DNA of 64,000 nucleotides from a bacterium (GTDB lineage: Bacteria > Bacteroidota > Ignavibacteria > SZUA-365): positions 1 through 64,000 of the forward strand of contig JAHLLD010000013.1 of the NCBI GenBank assembly GCA_020444325.1, given 5' to 3'. A model generated the notes under the pieces. It was not told the origin of the DNA. It did no database searches and was given only the letters and a program-made list of their open reading frames with translations. Numbering within the stretch: the first letter of the stretch is position 1; the number at the start of each line of letters is the position of its first letter. The position numbers and the translations under genes are program-made. This document shows, piece after piece, positions 55,182 to 64,000 of the stretch.

Positions 55182-58100
55182 GCAGCTCCTCCGTTCGTAT
55201 TGCGGATTTTGGCCTTGTACGTGATGGAAGGAATGATGTTCAGGGATTGCAGCACATGGTAGCCACGTTCGGTCTCGCGGCTGCGGGAAACGGCACTCTC
55301 CGGGTCATTGATATTCCCGAAGACAATGGCGTCGGCGGGACAGGACTGCTGGCAGGCAGTGACAACTTCACCGTCTCGCAGCAGGTCGCGCCCCTCATTT
55401 TTCGCAGCATACTTTGCTGTGTTGATGCGCTGCACGCAGAACGTGCATTTCTCCATGACACCGCGCATACGCACCGTCACGTCGGGATTGAAGACGAGAC
55501 TGAGCGGATCGCGATCATCGTCGTGATAGTTCAGGAAGTTGAATCGGCGGACCTTGTAAGGACAGTTGTTGGAACAGTACCTGGTGCCGACACAGCGATT
55601 GTACGTCATCTGGTTCAGTCCTTCATCATTGTGTGTCGTCGCGGCGACGGGACACACGTTCTCACATGGCGCCTTCTCGCAATGCTGGCAGAGCATGGGC
55701 TGCAGCGTCGTGTCCGGATTGTCCTCGTCCCCGCTGTAGTAGCGGTCGATGCGAAGCCAGAACATTTCGCGGCCGTTCATCACTTCTTCCTTCCCCACCA
55801 TCGGAATATTGTTCTCGGCCACACAGGCGGTAACGCAGGCATTGCAGCCCACGCAGGCTGTCGTGTCAATGGTCATACCCCAGCGATGCTTGCCATTGTA
55901 TTCGTGTGCCGGCATGATACTGATGGGACGATCCGTGGCGTTTTCCGCACCGTACACAGGGACATCATTCGCATACAGCGCCGCGGGATTGGCCACGAAT
56001 TCAGCAAGTGACCCCTGCTTGACAATATCCTTCCGGTCGATGCCGAAAAACTCGTCACCGCTCAGGGAATGATGATCCTGCGTTGTTGCGATGGGATACT
56101 GGTCTCCGGTCGCCTTCACCTGCACCGGCATATAGCCCAGGACCTGGGTCGCTGAGGATGCCAGCGGAAAGACATTGACACCTTTGTCCGCCAGCACGCG
56201 ACCACCTTCACTCCGTCCGAATCCGGTCGATGCAATGATGAGATCATCCGCCATGCCAGGCTGTCGGAACACCGGAAGGCGCACACTGCCCGAAGCGGTG
56301 CGCAGTTCCACGACGTCTTCATTCGTGACGCCGAGCTTTTCCGCGGTCGCGCGACTCATGACAGCGCAGTTGTCCCACGTCACTTTCGTCACGGGATCCG
56401 GGAGTTCCATGAGCCATCCGAGGTTCGCATACCGTCCATCGTCGAGGCTGTGGCTCGGGAGCACGCCAAGCATCATCGCTTTCGCCGGTGCGCTGGCGGT
56501 AGACTTGAGCATCTTCACCGTTTCATCCTGTCGAAGCGACGCTGTTGCCGGGGCCGGCTTCAAATTGACGGTGCCTTTCCGCAGCGCATTGTTCCAGAAC
56601 GCGGTGAATGACGCGGCACCGCTGCCCGGGAACAGTTCCTCCTGCCAGCGACTGCGCACATAGTCATAAAATGTTTTGGTCTCGCTGAAATTCTGTTCGT
56701 CATACGCGCGGGCAATGCCCATCAGTGCATCCGCAAGAGATGGCTGCGCCTCGTTGAGCGGCGCGATCAGCGGCTGAGCGACAGCCTGCGAACCGTCGAG
56801 CATGGCGACGTCGCCCCAGGCTTCGAGATAGTGATTGACGGGGATGAAAATCGAGCAGTACTTCGACGTCTCATCCGCATACAGGGATAGCGAGAAACGA
56901 TGCATCACCCGCGAGGTGAGCTTGCGAAACAGGTCGCCCGGCATGCTGTAGGCCGGATTGACATCCCCGAAGATCAGCGCACCGACCTTGCCGCCTTCAA
57001 GTTCGCGACGCAGCTGGTCGATGCCGGCGGACTTGTCATTGCTGTATGGCAGCGCATGGCGCGGGTCGATGATCCGATCCTCACCGATGGCACCGATGAC
57101 CTGATTGCACATGACGCCCAGCGCATGTGTCTCTGCAGGAAGATGACGTCCGATCATGACCACCCCGGCACCGCCGAGAAGATCATCGGCAATCGCACCG
57201 ATTTCCTTGAACTGCGGGTTGCCGGCATCCGACAATGCAGACACTGCGGCCGCGTCAAGCCCGCCCTTTCCTCGCACCACCACCATTTCATGGAGCAGGG
57301 CGCGGAGAAACTCATTGATCTCCGCGGGATGAATGCGGATATGCTGATCGGCGTTCGAACCGGAAACTGTCATAGCCGATTCGACAGCATAGTAGCGGCT
57401 CATCTCCGGGAGAATGCGCTCCGGCTTGCGGGACTGCGAGAACTTCCGAATATGGTAGAGCGACTCACTGTCAGTCCCGAGAAAATCGGAGTCCACTCCA
57501 AGCACAACCTTGGCTTTCGACAGATCGGGGACCAGCACCGCGTCGATTCCCAGTAACCGGTGGTTCGCCTCAGCAGCACCGTACGATGTCAACGCAGGCC
57601 ATGTCACAACCCGGGTATCCGGCAGCATGCGTGCAAGATCGCTGTACAGCGCGTGCAGCGATGGTGAGGCATGTTCATCGACCATGATGCGTATACTTCG
57701 CCCCTGTTCCGCAACTTCGTGCAATGCATCCGCAATGCGCCGGTAAGCGTTCAGCGGCGTGGAGTCGCTGTCATGGACGGTGGGACGCAGAACGCGATCC
57801 GGGTCATAAAGCGACAGCAGTGACGCCTGCGCAAGATGGGTGCTTTTCCCACCGCTGATGCTGCAGAGGTCGTTGCCCTCGATCTTGATCGGACGACCCT
57901 CTCTCGCGGTAACCAGCAGACCGGCCGCGAAGTTCTGGCGTGTGAACGCTGTGGTGAAGGTGTTTGCGATGCCCGGTGTAATGTATTCCGGCTTTTTGAC
58001 GTACGGTACGATCTCCTGTTCCGGCTTGCGGCATCCCGTGGCGACAAGCGCCGTGGAAGCCGCGAGCAGTCCCATGAAGGTACGCCGCGTCATCGCGCTG

Positions 58101-58228
58101 ATGTTACCGCTCGGGACATCGTAGTCGGCAGGAAATTCGTTGGACAGCTGCTCCATGACAGCCGGGTCTTTCGCCAGCTCTCCAAAGCTCTTCCAGTACG
58201 TCTTTCCGTTATTCTGCTTTTCAGCCAT
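55178..58228 (-). CDS. actB: Alternative complex III subunit ActB (molybdopterin-like plus Fe-S fusion)
   Basis: This 1016-residue protein begins with a short leader and a twin-arginine-like segment ([20 protein letters not shown]), indicating Tat-type export or anchoring. The large domain resembles molybdopterin oxidoreductases but, as in other ActB proteins, is not expected to hold the cofactor. The C-terminal ferredoxin-like part has four cysteine clusters: [38 protein letters not shown] and CTFC...CQQSC. These should ligate the Fe-S chain carrying electrons from quinol towards cytochromes. The gene order ABCDEF is intact. Confidence 0.95.
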   Translation of the reverse strand: MAEKQNNGKTYWKSFGELAKDPAVMEQLSNEFPADYDVPSGNISAMTRRTFMGLLAASTALVATGCRKPEQEIVPYVKKPEYITPGIANTFTTAFTRQNFAAGLLVTAREGRPIKIEGNDLCSISGGKSTHLAQASLLSLYDPDRVLRPTVHDSDSTPLNAYRRIADALHEVAEQGRSIRIMVDEHASPSLHALYSDLARMLPDTRVVTWPALTSYGAAEANHRLLGIDAVLVPDLSKAKVVLGVDSDFLGTDSESLYHIRKFSQSRKPERILPEMSRYYAVESAMTVSGSNADQHIRIHPAEINEFLRALLHEMVVVRGKGGLDAAAVSALSDAGNPQFKEIGAIADDLLGGAGVVMIGRHLPAETHALGVMCNQVIGAIGEDRIIDPRHALPYSNDKSAGIDQLRRELEGGKVGALIFGDVNPAYSMPGDLFRKLTSRVMHRFSLSLYADETSKYCSIFIPVNHYLEAWGDVAMLDGSQAVAQPLIAPLNEAQPSLADALMGIARAYDEQNFSETKTFYDYVRSRWQEELFPGSGAASFTAFWNNALRKGTVNLKPAPATASLRQDETVKMLKSTASAPAKAMMLGVLPSHSLDDGRYANLGWLMELPDPVTKVTWDNCAVMSRATAEKLGVTNEDVVELRTASGSVRLPVFRQPGMADDLIIASTGFGRSEGGRVLADKGVNVFPLASSATQVLGYMPVQVKATGDQYPIATTQDHHSLSGDEFFGIDRKDIVKQGSLAEFVANPAALYANDVPVYGAENATDRPISIMPAHEYNGKHRWGMTIDTTACVGCNACVTACVAENNIPMVGKEEVMNGREMFWLRIDRYYSGDEDNPDTTLQPMLCQHCEKAPCENVCPVAATTHNDEGLNQMTYNRCVGTRYCSNNCPYKVRRFNFLNYHDDDRDPLSLVFNPDVTVRMRGVMEKCTFCVQRINTAKYAAKNEGRDLLRDGEVVTACQQSCPADAIVFGNINDPESAVSRSRETERGYHVLQSLNIIPSITYKAKIRNTNGGAA

Positions 58229-58282
58229 GCTGTCTATCGTTGGTGTGAATCTTCTGCGTATTGAATCGTTCGGTAGTCGAGA

Positions 58283-58894
58283 TCAGTGATGACATGCGGA
58301 ACAGTCCGTCGGTCCCTTCGGCAGCGCACGCTGCAGGATGGCAGGATCGACATCGAGTCCGCTGAGCTCACGTGTGGGAATGACATAGGCATCGGGATCA
58401 CGGTGACAGTCGAGACACCATCCCATGGTCAGCGATTTCTTCTGCACAATGACGCCCATTTTTTCCACTTCTCCGTGGCAGGACGCACAATCAATGCCGC
58501 TGTTCACATGCCTGCTGTGATTGAAAAATGCGTACTCCGGCAGCCGATGCACGCGGATCCAGGGAATCGCAACGTTGTTTTCATAACTCGTACGCACCAG
58601 TTCCAATTTCGGACTGTCGCGTTTCACCGATGTATGGCAGTTCATGCAGGTCTGCGTCGGCGGCACGGTACTGTGCGGAGAGGTCTCCACACTGGTGTGG
58701 CAGTACACGCAGGATATCCCCAGTTCACCGACATGCAGACGATGATCGAAGGGCACCGGCTGCTGCGGCCTGTACCCGACATCCATCACGCTGGGATGGC
58801 GAAGGAAGTAAAACGCCACTGCGCTCACCCCGATGAGGATGACGAGACTGACGATGATGCGTTTGAGTTGTGTATCAATTTTAGCAGTAAACAT
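58283..58894 (-). CDS. actA: Alternative complex III subunit ActA, pentaheme cytochrome c
   Basis: This is a 203-residue protein from ATG 58894. An N-terminal membrane anchor (IIVSLVILIGVSAVAFYFL) is followed by five heme-binding motifs: CVYCH, CMNCH, CASCH, CLDCH and CSACH, the last at the very C terminus. Five hemes is the expected number for ActA. It starts the actABCDEF block and is preceded after eight bases by a small CPxC membrane protein. Confidence 0.95.
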   Translation of the reverse strand: MFTAKIDTQLKRIIVSLVILIGVSAVAFYFLRHPSVMDVGYRPQQPVPFDHRLHVGELGISCVYCHTSVETSPHSTVPPTQTCMNCHTSVKRDSPKLELVRTSYENNVAIPWIRVHRLPEYAFFNHSRHVNSGIDCASCHGEVEKMGVIVQKKSLTMGWCLDCHRDPDAYVIPTRELSGLDVDPAILQRALPKGPTDCSACHH

Positions 58895-58902
58895 AGTCAC
58901 TG

Positions 58903-59157
58903 TTATCCGTTAAAGTGCGTTGTGCCTTCCGCTTCGCGAAGCTTGCGCTGTGCCAGCCAGAGCCGGAGCACAAAGCCGCCGAAAACCAGGAACGGCATAA
59001 TCATCATAAAGACAATACTGGTATTGAATCCCGAAGCGACAGGCGACTGGCCGTCGCTCATGTATGCCTCCTTACAGTTCGGACAGGCGTGCAGTACATC
59101 GGGAAGAATGAAAAACACGCCGAGAAGAAGGACGATATAGAAAGCTTTTCGTTTCAT
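58903..59157 (-). CDS. Small CPxC membrane protein upstream of actA
   Basis: This is an 84-residue protein from ATG 59157. It has two membrane helices (FYIVLLLGVFFILPDVLHA and SIVFMMIMPFLVFGGFVL) with ACPNCKEAYMSDG just after the first, probably on the periplasmic face. The C-terminal tail is charged. No named family is recognised. The Cys pair and its position between DUF420 and actA suggest a role in cytochrome or complex III assembly. A longer in-frame extension upstream lies on the DUF420 coding region and is not used. Confidence 0.7.
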   Translation of the reverse strand: MKRKAFYIVLLLGVFFILPDVLHACPNCKEAYMSDGQSPVASGFNTSIVFMMIMPFLVFGGFVLRLWLAQRKLREAEGTTHFNG

Positions 59158-59162
59158 GACAC

Positions 59163-59585
59163 TCAGGCGTAGAAATGATACAACATCAGGTAGACGAGCA
59201 CCCCGGTCACCGAGGTGTACATCCATATCGGCAGCGTCCAGCGCGCGATGCGCCTGTGGCGCTGCACATTCATTTTGAGTCCGCGGAACAACGTAATGAT
59301 GGCCAGCGGCGGTACCGCAACAGCGAGCACGGAATGCGAAATCAGGATGAAGAAATACAGCGTTCGGGCAAAACCTTCGCCCTGGAAACGCGTCACCAGT
59401 TCCACACTGAAGTGGTAGGTCAGGTAACTGACCAGAAACACGGCGGAGGTAATAAATGCGGACAGCATCATCGCCCTGTGCTGCGGAATTTTTTTCTGCC
59501 GGATAAACATGAATCCGATCATGAGGAAGACCGCCGAAAGACCGTTGAGCGTCGCGTTGACCGACGGGAGATCCGTGATGCTCAT
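59163..59585 (-). CDS. DUF420-family membrane protein
   Basis: This 140-residue protein has four membrane helices and DUF420 features (LPSVNATLNGLSAVFLMIGF, HRAMMLSAFITSAVFLVSYL, HSVLAVAVPPLAIITLFRGL, HRRIARWTLPIWMYTSVTGV). Conserved His residues sit at helix ends. DUF420 proteins (YozB/CtaM-like) are associated with terminal-oxidase maturation. It overlaps the sco stop by four bases (ATGA) and lies in the respiratory operon. Confidence 0.9.
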   Translation of the reverse strand: MSITDLPSVNATLNGLSAVFLMIGFMFIRQKKIPQHRAMMLSAFITSAVFLVSYLTYHFSVELVTRFQGEGFARTLYFFILISHSVLAVAVPPLAIITLFRGLKMNVQRHRRIARWTLPIWMYTSVTGVLVYLMLYHFYA

Positions 59586-60169
59586 GCACCCCTCCCGAGC
59601 AGGTAATTCAATGCGGCACGCAAATCATCAACCTTGGTCTCATCCGTTCCATCATAATACCCGCGTATCATGCCCTTGCCATCGACGAGGGCGAAACGCG
59701 TGCTGTGCATGGCAGGGACGGAGGCATCCCCCATCATGAAACCGTTGGAGGCAAGATCGGCGACAACATCCTTGTCATTCCGCAGCATGTACCAGCGTCC
59801 CGGAGTCGCGTGATAGCGTTCGGCATACTTGGTCAAGCGCTCGAGATCGTCGCGCTCGGGATCGACGCTGAAACCGACAATGCGGAAATCATCGGCGTCG
59901 GCGTACTCCGCCTGCAGCACATTGGCCGTGGAATTCATGATCGGACACGGTCCACCGCAGGAGGTGAAAAAGAAATAGGCGATGAAAACCTTGCCCTCAA
60001 GATCCTCATCGGTCAATTCGCCTCCATTGAAATTCGTGAATTTGAACGCAGGCACGTGCTTGATCTCAGGGAGCTCATGCACTTCATGCTGCGGCGCGCC
60101 CGACTGGCAGGCTGCAAGAAACAGCAGCGTCAGGGAAAGCAGCGCGTATGTACGTATGTGGCCTTTCAT
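59582..60169 (-). CDS. SCO1/SenC-family copper-delivery lipoprotein
   Basis: This is a 195-residue protein from ATG 60169. Lipobox LAAC (Cys21) anchors it to the membrane. The thioredoxin-like domain has the copper motif CGGPCP (Cys71, Cys75) and a downstream His in VPAMHSTRFALVDG. It inserts copper into the CuA centre of cytochrome oxidase subunit II or acts as a thiol reductase. It overlaps the ABC permease stop (ATGA). Confidence 0.94.
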   Translation of the reverse strand: MKGHIRTYALLSLTLLFLAACQSGAPQHEVHELPEIKHVPAFKFTNFNGGELTDEDLEGKVFIAYFFFTSCGGPCPIMNSTANVLQAEYADADDFRIVGFSVDPERDDLERLTKYAERYHATPGRWYMLRNDKDVVADLASNGFMMGDASVPAMHSTRFALVDGKGMIRGYYDGTDETKVDDLRAALNYLLGRGA

Positions 60170-60930
60170 CGTTGTTGCACCATGCGAAATGAAATCATTG
60201 TCAGCAGGAACAGCAGTGCGGCCGTCACAGCGATAGACAATCCCACCGCCGGTGCCGACGACACGGAAATGTCGCTGCCGAGGAAAAAACTCTCTTGGAA
60301 AAGTGTCGTGACGTAATACAGCGGGTTGAGCTGCATGACGATGCGCATCCACCCGCTTGCACTCGCAAGGGGAAAGAACGCACCGGAAAGCATCCACAGC
60401 GGAAGCAGCAGCAGGTTCATCACTGCGTGAAAACCCTGCGTCGACTGCATGCGCCATGCGATGATGAAGCCCAGCGCTGTCAACATCATACCTGCCACGA
60501 CAAGAATGATCAGGCTGAGCACAATCGCATTCAGGCTCAGCGAAATGCCGGAAAACGGCAGAAGAATCATGAAGATTACGGACTGCAGCACGGCGATCGT
60601 GGTGCCCGCGAGCATCTTGCTCAGCACGATGGCACCGCGCGGTGCGGGTGATGTCATCACCCCCTGCAGGAAACCGGAGTCCCTGTCATCTATCACGGAT
60701 ATCGTGGAGAAGATTGCAGCGAACAATGCGATCAGAAGAATGACGCCCGGGAACAGCCAGCTTCCATATTCCACACCGCCTGCATGCATGCTGTTCCGAA
60801 ATCCCGCCGCCAGGAAAATCCAGATCACGAACGGTTGTCCGACCGCGCCGATCACCCGGCTGCGCTGCCGCACGAAATGCTGCAGATCACGAATCCAGAG
60901 TGCATACGTCGGAAGCAGAAGCGTCGTCAA
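60166..60930 (-). CDS. ABC-2-type transporter permease
   Basis: This 254-residue membrane protein has six hydrophobic segments in the ABC-2 pattern (RSRVIGAVGQPFVIWIFLAAGF, SVIDDRDSGFLQGVMTSPAPR, PLWMLSGAFFPLASASGWM). It pairs with the ATPase encoded upstream (overlap ATGA). The position between COX IV and sco suggests a role in oxidase or heme/copper biogenesis; the cargo is unknown. Drug-export permeases of the DrrB/NodJ type share this fold. Confidence 0.88.
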   Translation of the reverse strand: MTTLLLPTYALWIRDLQHFVRQRSRVIGAVGQPFVIWIFLAAGFRNSMHAGGVEYGSWLFPGVILLIALFAAIFSTISVIDDRDSGFLQGVMTSPAPRGAIVLSKMLAGTTIAVLQSVIFMILLPFSGISLSLNAIVLSLIILVVAGMMLTALGFIIAWRMQSTQGFHAVMNLLLLPLWMLSGAFFPLASASGWMRIVMQLNPLYYVTTLFQESFFLGSDISVSSAPAVGLSIAVTAALLFLLTMISFRMVQQR

Positions 60931-61865
60931 GCCGTCACCCTCCCTTCCGCTGCCGTATGAATCGCATGCCCGGTCTGTTCAATGAAATAGTCTTCCAGCG
61001 TTGGCCTGCGCATATGCACATCACTGATACGCGCGTCCGCTTCATCGAGCAACTGCATCGCGTCATCGAGGCGCATGTTTCTGACCAGCAGCGCATTGTC
61101 ATGCAGACGCAGCGTCTGCGCCGAGGGTGGGATATACCGCCCTGCCGCCTCAATATCGGTCGAGGTGATTTCCACGACGGAAGCCCCGAATCCAGCCAGC
61201 AGCCGGGCGGGTGTATCGTCCGCGATGAGACGTCCCTCTTCGAGCAGGGCGACACGGTCACACTGTCCGGCGAGCTGCAGATCATGCGTGATCAGCAGTG
61301 TCGTCAGTGCCCGCTGGGCGGTAATGCCCTGAAGCACGCGGAAGAAGTTTTCACGCACGGCGACGTCGAGACCGGTAAATGGCTCATCGAGCACCAGCAG
61401 CGACGGCTCGGGAAGCAGTGCCTTGGCGAGTTCCACGCGACGGCGATACCCGCCCGAGAGCTCCGCGACGCGCACATCGAGTTTGTCGTCGAGTTCGAGC
61501 ACCGTCAGAAGGTCCGCCGGCAGGTCGCCACGTTCAAAGCGCATGCCATAGAGCATCCCGTGACAGCGCATGTTCTCGAATACCGATAACTGTTCATCGA
61601 GCGCGGGCGACTGGAAGACCACGCCGATTCGGGAAACGGCAACCGCTTCCCCGTTCATTTCCACATTCCCTTCCTGCAGGCGCAGCGTTCCCGTGATGAG
61701 ACGAAACAGTGTGCTCTTCCCGCTGCCGTTCGGTCCGACCAGCGCCGTGATATCACCGGGACGTGCATCGAGCGATACGCCACGCAGCGCCTGCACGCTG
61801 CGCTTTCCGCGCGTGCCACGGGTACGGGTGTGATAGGTGTACGCTATGTCGGTGACTTTCAACAC
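60927..61865 (-). CDS. ABC transporter ATP-binding protein
   Basis: This 312-residue ATPase has Walker A VGPNGSGKSTL near residue 40, signature LSGGYRRRVELAKALL, Walker B LLVLDEPFTGLD and the H-loop LLITHDLQLAGQC. A C-terminal extension of about 80 residues follows the nucleotide-binding domain, as in CcmA/DrrA/NatA-type proteins. It forms an exporter with the permease downstream. Confidence 0.93.
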   Translation of the reverse strand: MLKVTDIAYTYHTRTRGTRGKRSVQALRGVSLDARPGDITALVGPNGSGKSTLFRLITGTLRLQEGNVEMNGEAVAVSRIGVVFQSPALDEQLSVFENMRCHGMLYGMRFERGDLPADLLTVLELDDKLDVRVAELSGGYRRRVELAKALLPEPSLLVLDEPFTGLDVAVRENFFRVLQGITAQRALTTLLITHDLQLAGQCDRVALLEEGRLIADDTPARLLAGFGASVVEITSTDIEAAGRYIPPSAQTLRLHDNALLVRNMRLDDAMQLLDEADARISDVHMRRPTLEDYFIEQTGHAIHTAAEGRVTA

Positions 61866-61870
61866 GTCGA

Positions 61871-62152
61871 TCAGAGTCCGAGAATGGTTAACGCAAGAAC
61901 GAAGGTCAGGAAGAAGAAGGCTGGGACATACACGAAAAAGCGCAGTCGGCTGTTATCGAACTTCAGGTGCATGAACACCCAGATGACAAGCCCCGCTTTC
62001 GCAATGGCTATCAGCACCCCGACAACGATGTTCATCACATCGCCGAAGTGTATTGTGGTAACCGCGACGGTAAGCGCAGTCAGTACAAGCAGTGCCAGAA
62101 ACACCTTGAAATAGGACTTCTGTATTGTCTCGAAGCTTTCGCCAGCTGCCAT
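61871..62152 (-). CDS. Cytochrome c oxidase subunit IV
   Basis: This 93-residue protein has three membrane helices of the prokaryotic COX4 (CtaF/CyoD-like) family, with IAKAGLVIWVFMHLKFDNSRLR typical of the family in its second helix. It is a small accessory subunit of a heme-copper oxidase. It follows COX III by 19 bases. Confidence 0.9.
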   Translation of the reverse strand: MAAGESFETIQKSYFKVFLALLVLTALTVAVTTIHFGDVMNIVVGVLIAIAKAGLVIWVFMHLKFDNSRLRFFVYVPAFFFLTFVLALTILGL

Positions 62153-62171
62153 GGTTGTCTCCTTCTCGCTG

Positions 62172-62762
62172 CTAGAAAATCAGGTAAAGGGTCGGGAAGA
62201 GGAAAATCCACACGAGGTCAACGAAGTGCCAGTACAGCCCGAGTGTCTCGACGCGATGATGCATTTCCTGCGGGTATCCCTTGATGAGGGATTTCCCGAG
62301 CATCCATGTCATCGGAATCAATCCCCCGATCACGTGCAGCGCATGGAAACCGGTCATCGTGAAATAACTGGCATAGAACGTATTCGTCCAGGGATAGATA
62401 TCGTGACTGAACTTGGTTGCATACTCGTAGGACTTGATGCCCAGGAATCCGAAGGCGCACACGATGGTCAGCGTCAGGAAGAGGCGGAATTTCGCTTCAT
62501 TCCCTTTCTCGAGTGCGAGATGGGCAAGCGCCATGGTCAGACTCGAGGTGATAAGCACCGCGGTATTGATCGTTGCAACAACCTTGTCGAGGTGATGCGC
62601 ACTTTGGGTGAACACCTCGATGTTCATATTGCGCAGTACGATAAAGGCACCGAAGAAACCGGTAAAGAACATGATTTCGGATGCGAGGAATACCCACATG
62701 CCGAGCTTTCCGTGGTAGATGCCCGTATCGAAACGAGAGTGACTTGCAGCAAGGGTGGACAT
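62172..62762 (-). CDS. ctaE: Cytochrome c oxidase subunit III
   Basis: This 196-residue membrane protein of the heme-copper oxidase subunit III family has five helices. Motifs include KLGMWVFLASEIMFFTGFFG, LALEKGNEAKFRLFL, FHALHVIGGLIPM and GLYWHFVDLVWIFLFPTLYL. The first two helices of the seven-helix form are absent, as in the short type found with caa3/cbaa oxidases. Subunits I and II must lie beyond the window. Confidence 0.93.
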   Translation of the reverse strand: MSTLAASHSRFDTGIYHGKLGMWVFLASEIMFFTGFFGAFIVLRNMNIEVFTQSAHHLDKVVATINTAVLITSSLTMALAHLALEKGNEAKFRLFLTLTIVCAFGFLGIKSYEYATKFSHDIYPWTNTFYASYFTMTGFHALHVIGGLIPMTWMLGKSLIKGYPQEMHHRVETLGLYWHFVDLVWIFLFPTLYLIF

Positions 62763-62766
62763 GTGA

Positions 62767-63714
62767 TCAGGCCTTGTCTATGAACATCAGGGTGAACAAT
62801 GCGAGCAGATAGAAATACGATGACAGCAGCACGGTACGTGCGTTACTGTTACTGCGCTCGTAGAAAAAGCGAATGCCGGTCGTGAAAAATCCCGCTCCCA
62901 GCAGCAGGGCGCCGATGAAATACAGCACACCGGTATCACCGAACACTGTCGGCAGCAGACTGAAGAGCAGGAGCATCAGTGTATATGTGAGGATGTGCCG
63001 GGCAACGACCACACCGCTTCCGTCGAGCACGGTAAGCATGGGGAAGCCGCCCCGTTCGTAATCCTTGCGGTACATCCATGCTAGCGACAGAAAATGTGGC
63101 ATCTGCCAGAGAAACAGGATCATGAAGAGCGCGAGTCCTTCGCCACCGATACTGCCCGACACCATGGCATAACCGCCAAGCGGCGGAAGTGCGCCCGGGA
63201 TGCCGCCAACCAGGGTGGAGAGTTGCGTGCGCCGCTTCATGGGGGTGTACACGGCGAGATACAGGAACACAGTCAGTGCTGCCAGAAGCGCCGTCAAGGT
63301 CTGGGCGGCAAACAGCATGGCCAGTCCGGCGGTGATGAGTGCCACGCCGAACAGCAGGGCGTTCAGCCAGCTGACGCGTCCCGAAGGAATGGGACGAAAC
63401 ATCGTGCGTTTCATTCCGCGATCAGCGTCATGCTCCATCACGTGATTGAGTACGCAGCTGCCGGCGGAAACCAGGGCGGTACCCAGCACGGTCACCACAA
63501 AGAGCAGTGCATATTCAAGCGTGAGGAAATTCCGCGGCAGCGCCAGGTAGAATCCGGCCGCCGTACTGACGACAACCATGAGGGTGATACCGGGTTTGGT
63601 CAGCTCGTAATACGCAGCGAACTGCTCGCGCAGTGACAGTGCATCGACCTGCATGGTGTTTACATGGGCCCCGTTGCCGTGCATCGGGAGAACTGTTGAC
63701 TTGTGATCTCTCAT
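62767..63714 (-). CDS. ctaB: Protoheme IX farnesyltransferase (heme O synthase)
   Basis: This 315-residue UbiA-superfamily prenyltransferase has about nine helices. It attaches a farnesyl group to heme B to make heme O. The prenyl-diphosphate motif reads NHVMEHDADRGMKRT, the second Asp-rich region is MYRKDYERGGFPML, and the family N terminus is YYELTKPGITLMVVVSTAAGF. A 25-residue hydrophilic leader precedes it. It overlaps the ctaA stop (ATGA). Confidence 0.95.
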   Translation of the reverse strand: MRDHKSTVLPMHGNGAHVNTMQVDALSLREQFAAYYELTKPGITLMVVVSTAAGFYLALPRNFLTLEYALLFVVTVLGTALVSAGSCVLNHVMEHDADRGMKRTMFRPIPSGRVSWLNALLFGVALITAGLAMLFAAQTLTALLAALTVFLYLAVYTPMKRRTQLSTLVGGIPGALPPLGGYAMVSGSIGGEGLALFMILFLWQMPHFLSLAWMYRKDYERGGFPMLTVLDGSGVVVARHILTYTLMLLLFSLLPTVFGDTGVLYFIGALLLGAGFFTTGIRFFYERSNSNARTVLLSSYFYLLALFTLMFIDKA

Positions 63715-64000
63715 GCGCCTGCCCCCTGCGGATGCAGTGCGACGGATGACTCCGCATCACTGGCGAAGCGGTAATACCTGCGGCTGCGTGCATACGTGAG
63801 AAATACAAAGGTGAACGTAAGCGCTCCTCCCATGACATGGAGCGTGTTCGGTACGATGGCTTCGCGCGTCCATATCACCGTCGCACCGAGCATGAACTGG
63901 ATGAGCACCATGCCGATAGCCAGGGCCGCAGGCTTGCGCAGCAGCTGCAGGTCGGGTCGACGAAGTATACGCACACCCTGCACAAGGATCAGTGTCGTGA
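63711..64000 (-). CDS. ctaA: Heme A synthase, C-terminal part (cut by window edge)
   Basis: The reading frame is open to base 64000 and the N terminus lies beyond the window. The visible C-terminal part has two helices with LLRKPAALAIGMVLIQFMLG and NTLHVMGGALTFTFVFL. The His in NTLHVMGG matches the conserved C-terminal heme-binding histidine of COX15/CtaA. The enzyme oxidises heme O to heme A, so the oxidase is probably of the aa3 type. It overlaps ctaB. Confidence 0.8.
   Translation of the reverse strand, partial: TTLILVQGVRILRRPDLQLLRKPAALAIGMVLIQFMLGATVIWTREAIVPNTLHVMGGALTFTFVFLTYARSRRYYRFASDAESSVALHPQGAGA

Noticed and set aside
59158-59589. N-terminal extension of the CPxC protein to 228 residues
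   Set aside because: The extension runs entirely across the DUF420 gene in another frame; ATG 59157 gives a normal small membrane protein.
1-64000. tRNA, rRNA or other classical RNA genes
   Set aside because: The intergenic gaps were read on both strands; no cloverleaf with a T-loop GTTCGA-type motif or rRNA segment was seen. A covariance-model scan could not be run.

Overview
The window (about 57-58% G+C by eye) looks like chromosome from a member of the Bacteroidota/FCB group, possibly a deep-branching relative of Ignavibacteria, Kapabacteria or Rhodothermus. The evidence is a type IX secretion sorting tail on an M1 peptidase, families typical of the group (DUF4837, DUF5683, short-chain L-threonine dehydrogenase), a complete alternative complex III, and promoters of the Bacteroidota -33/-7 type (TTG, about 20 nt, TAnnTTTG). 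No rRNA, tRNA, CRISPR array, prophage or insertion sequence was seen. Genus-level placement is not possible from reading alone.

Layout. 0-9.2 kb: a repeat-rich left edge, a secreted TPR protein, pyruvate phosphate dikinase, a small envelope protein behind twin operator-like palindromes, a toxin-antitoxin-like gene pair, a lipocalin lipoprotein, and the threonine-degradation pair kbl-tdh. 9.4-19.9 kb: one tightly overlapping minus-strand run carrying the conserved tilS-hpt-ftsH order followed by lipid/envelope genes (polyprenol/DAG-kinase-like, DUF4837, YbhN-like, GT2, CPBP protease, TPR). 20.2-27.4 kb plus strand: a secreted CBM48-GH57-CBM20 protein with altered GH57 motifs, an HD hydrolase, dtd, a phosphomutase-like enzyme and comEC. 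27.4-34.8 kb minus strand: truA-glnE, a family-10-like glycosidase and a GT-C/TPR membrane protein. 35-42 kb: recG, rlmB, a VTT protein, a secreted Cys-rich protein, a TrmH-type methyltransferase, a TPMT-like methyltransferase, ddl and a DUF5683 protein.

42-51 kb: lrp-glnA, a porin/FMN-binding/membrane-protein operon, the M1 peptidase and an AbgT transporter. This stretch contains four copies of a long palindromic intergenic repeat, all abutting stop codons. 51.3-64 kb: a single minus-strand respiratory block running, in transcription order, ctaA (cut by the edge), ctaB, COX III, COX IV, an ABC-2 transporter pair, Sco, DUF420, a CPxC membrane protein and actABCDEF. Together it encodes quinol:cytochrome c oxidoreductase plus terminal-oxidase subunits and assembly factors. 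Oxidase subunits I and II are not in the window.

The observations most worth following are the toxin-antitoxin-like pair with its palindromic promoter, the self-complementary repeat family, a second two-copy hairpin element showing a compensatory base-pair change, the GH57 protein lacking the expected nucleophile, and the Cys-rich protein with an operator over its promoter.
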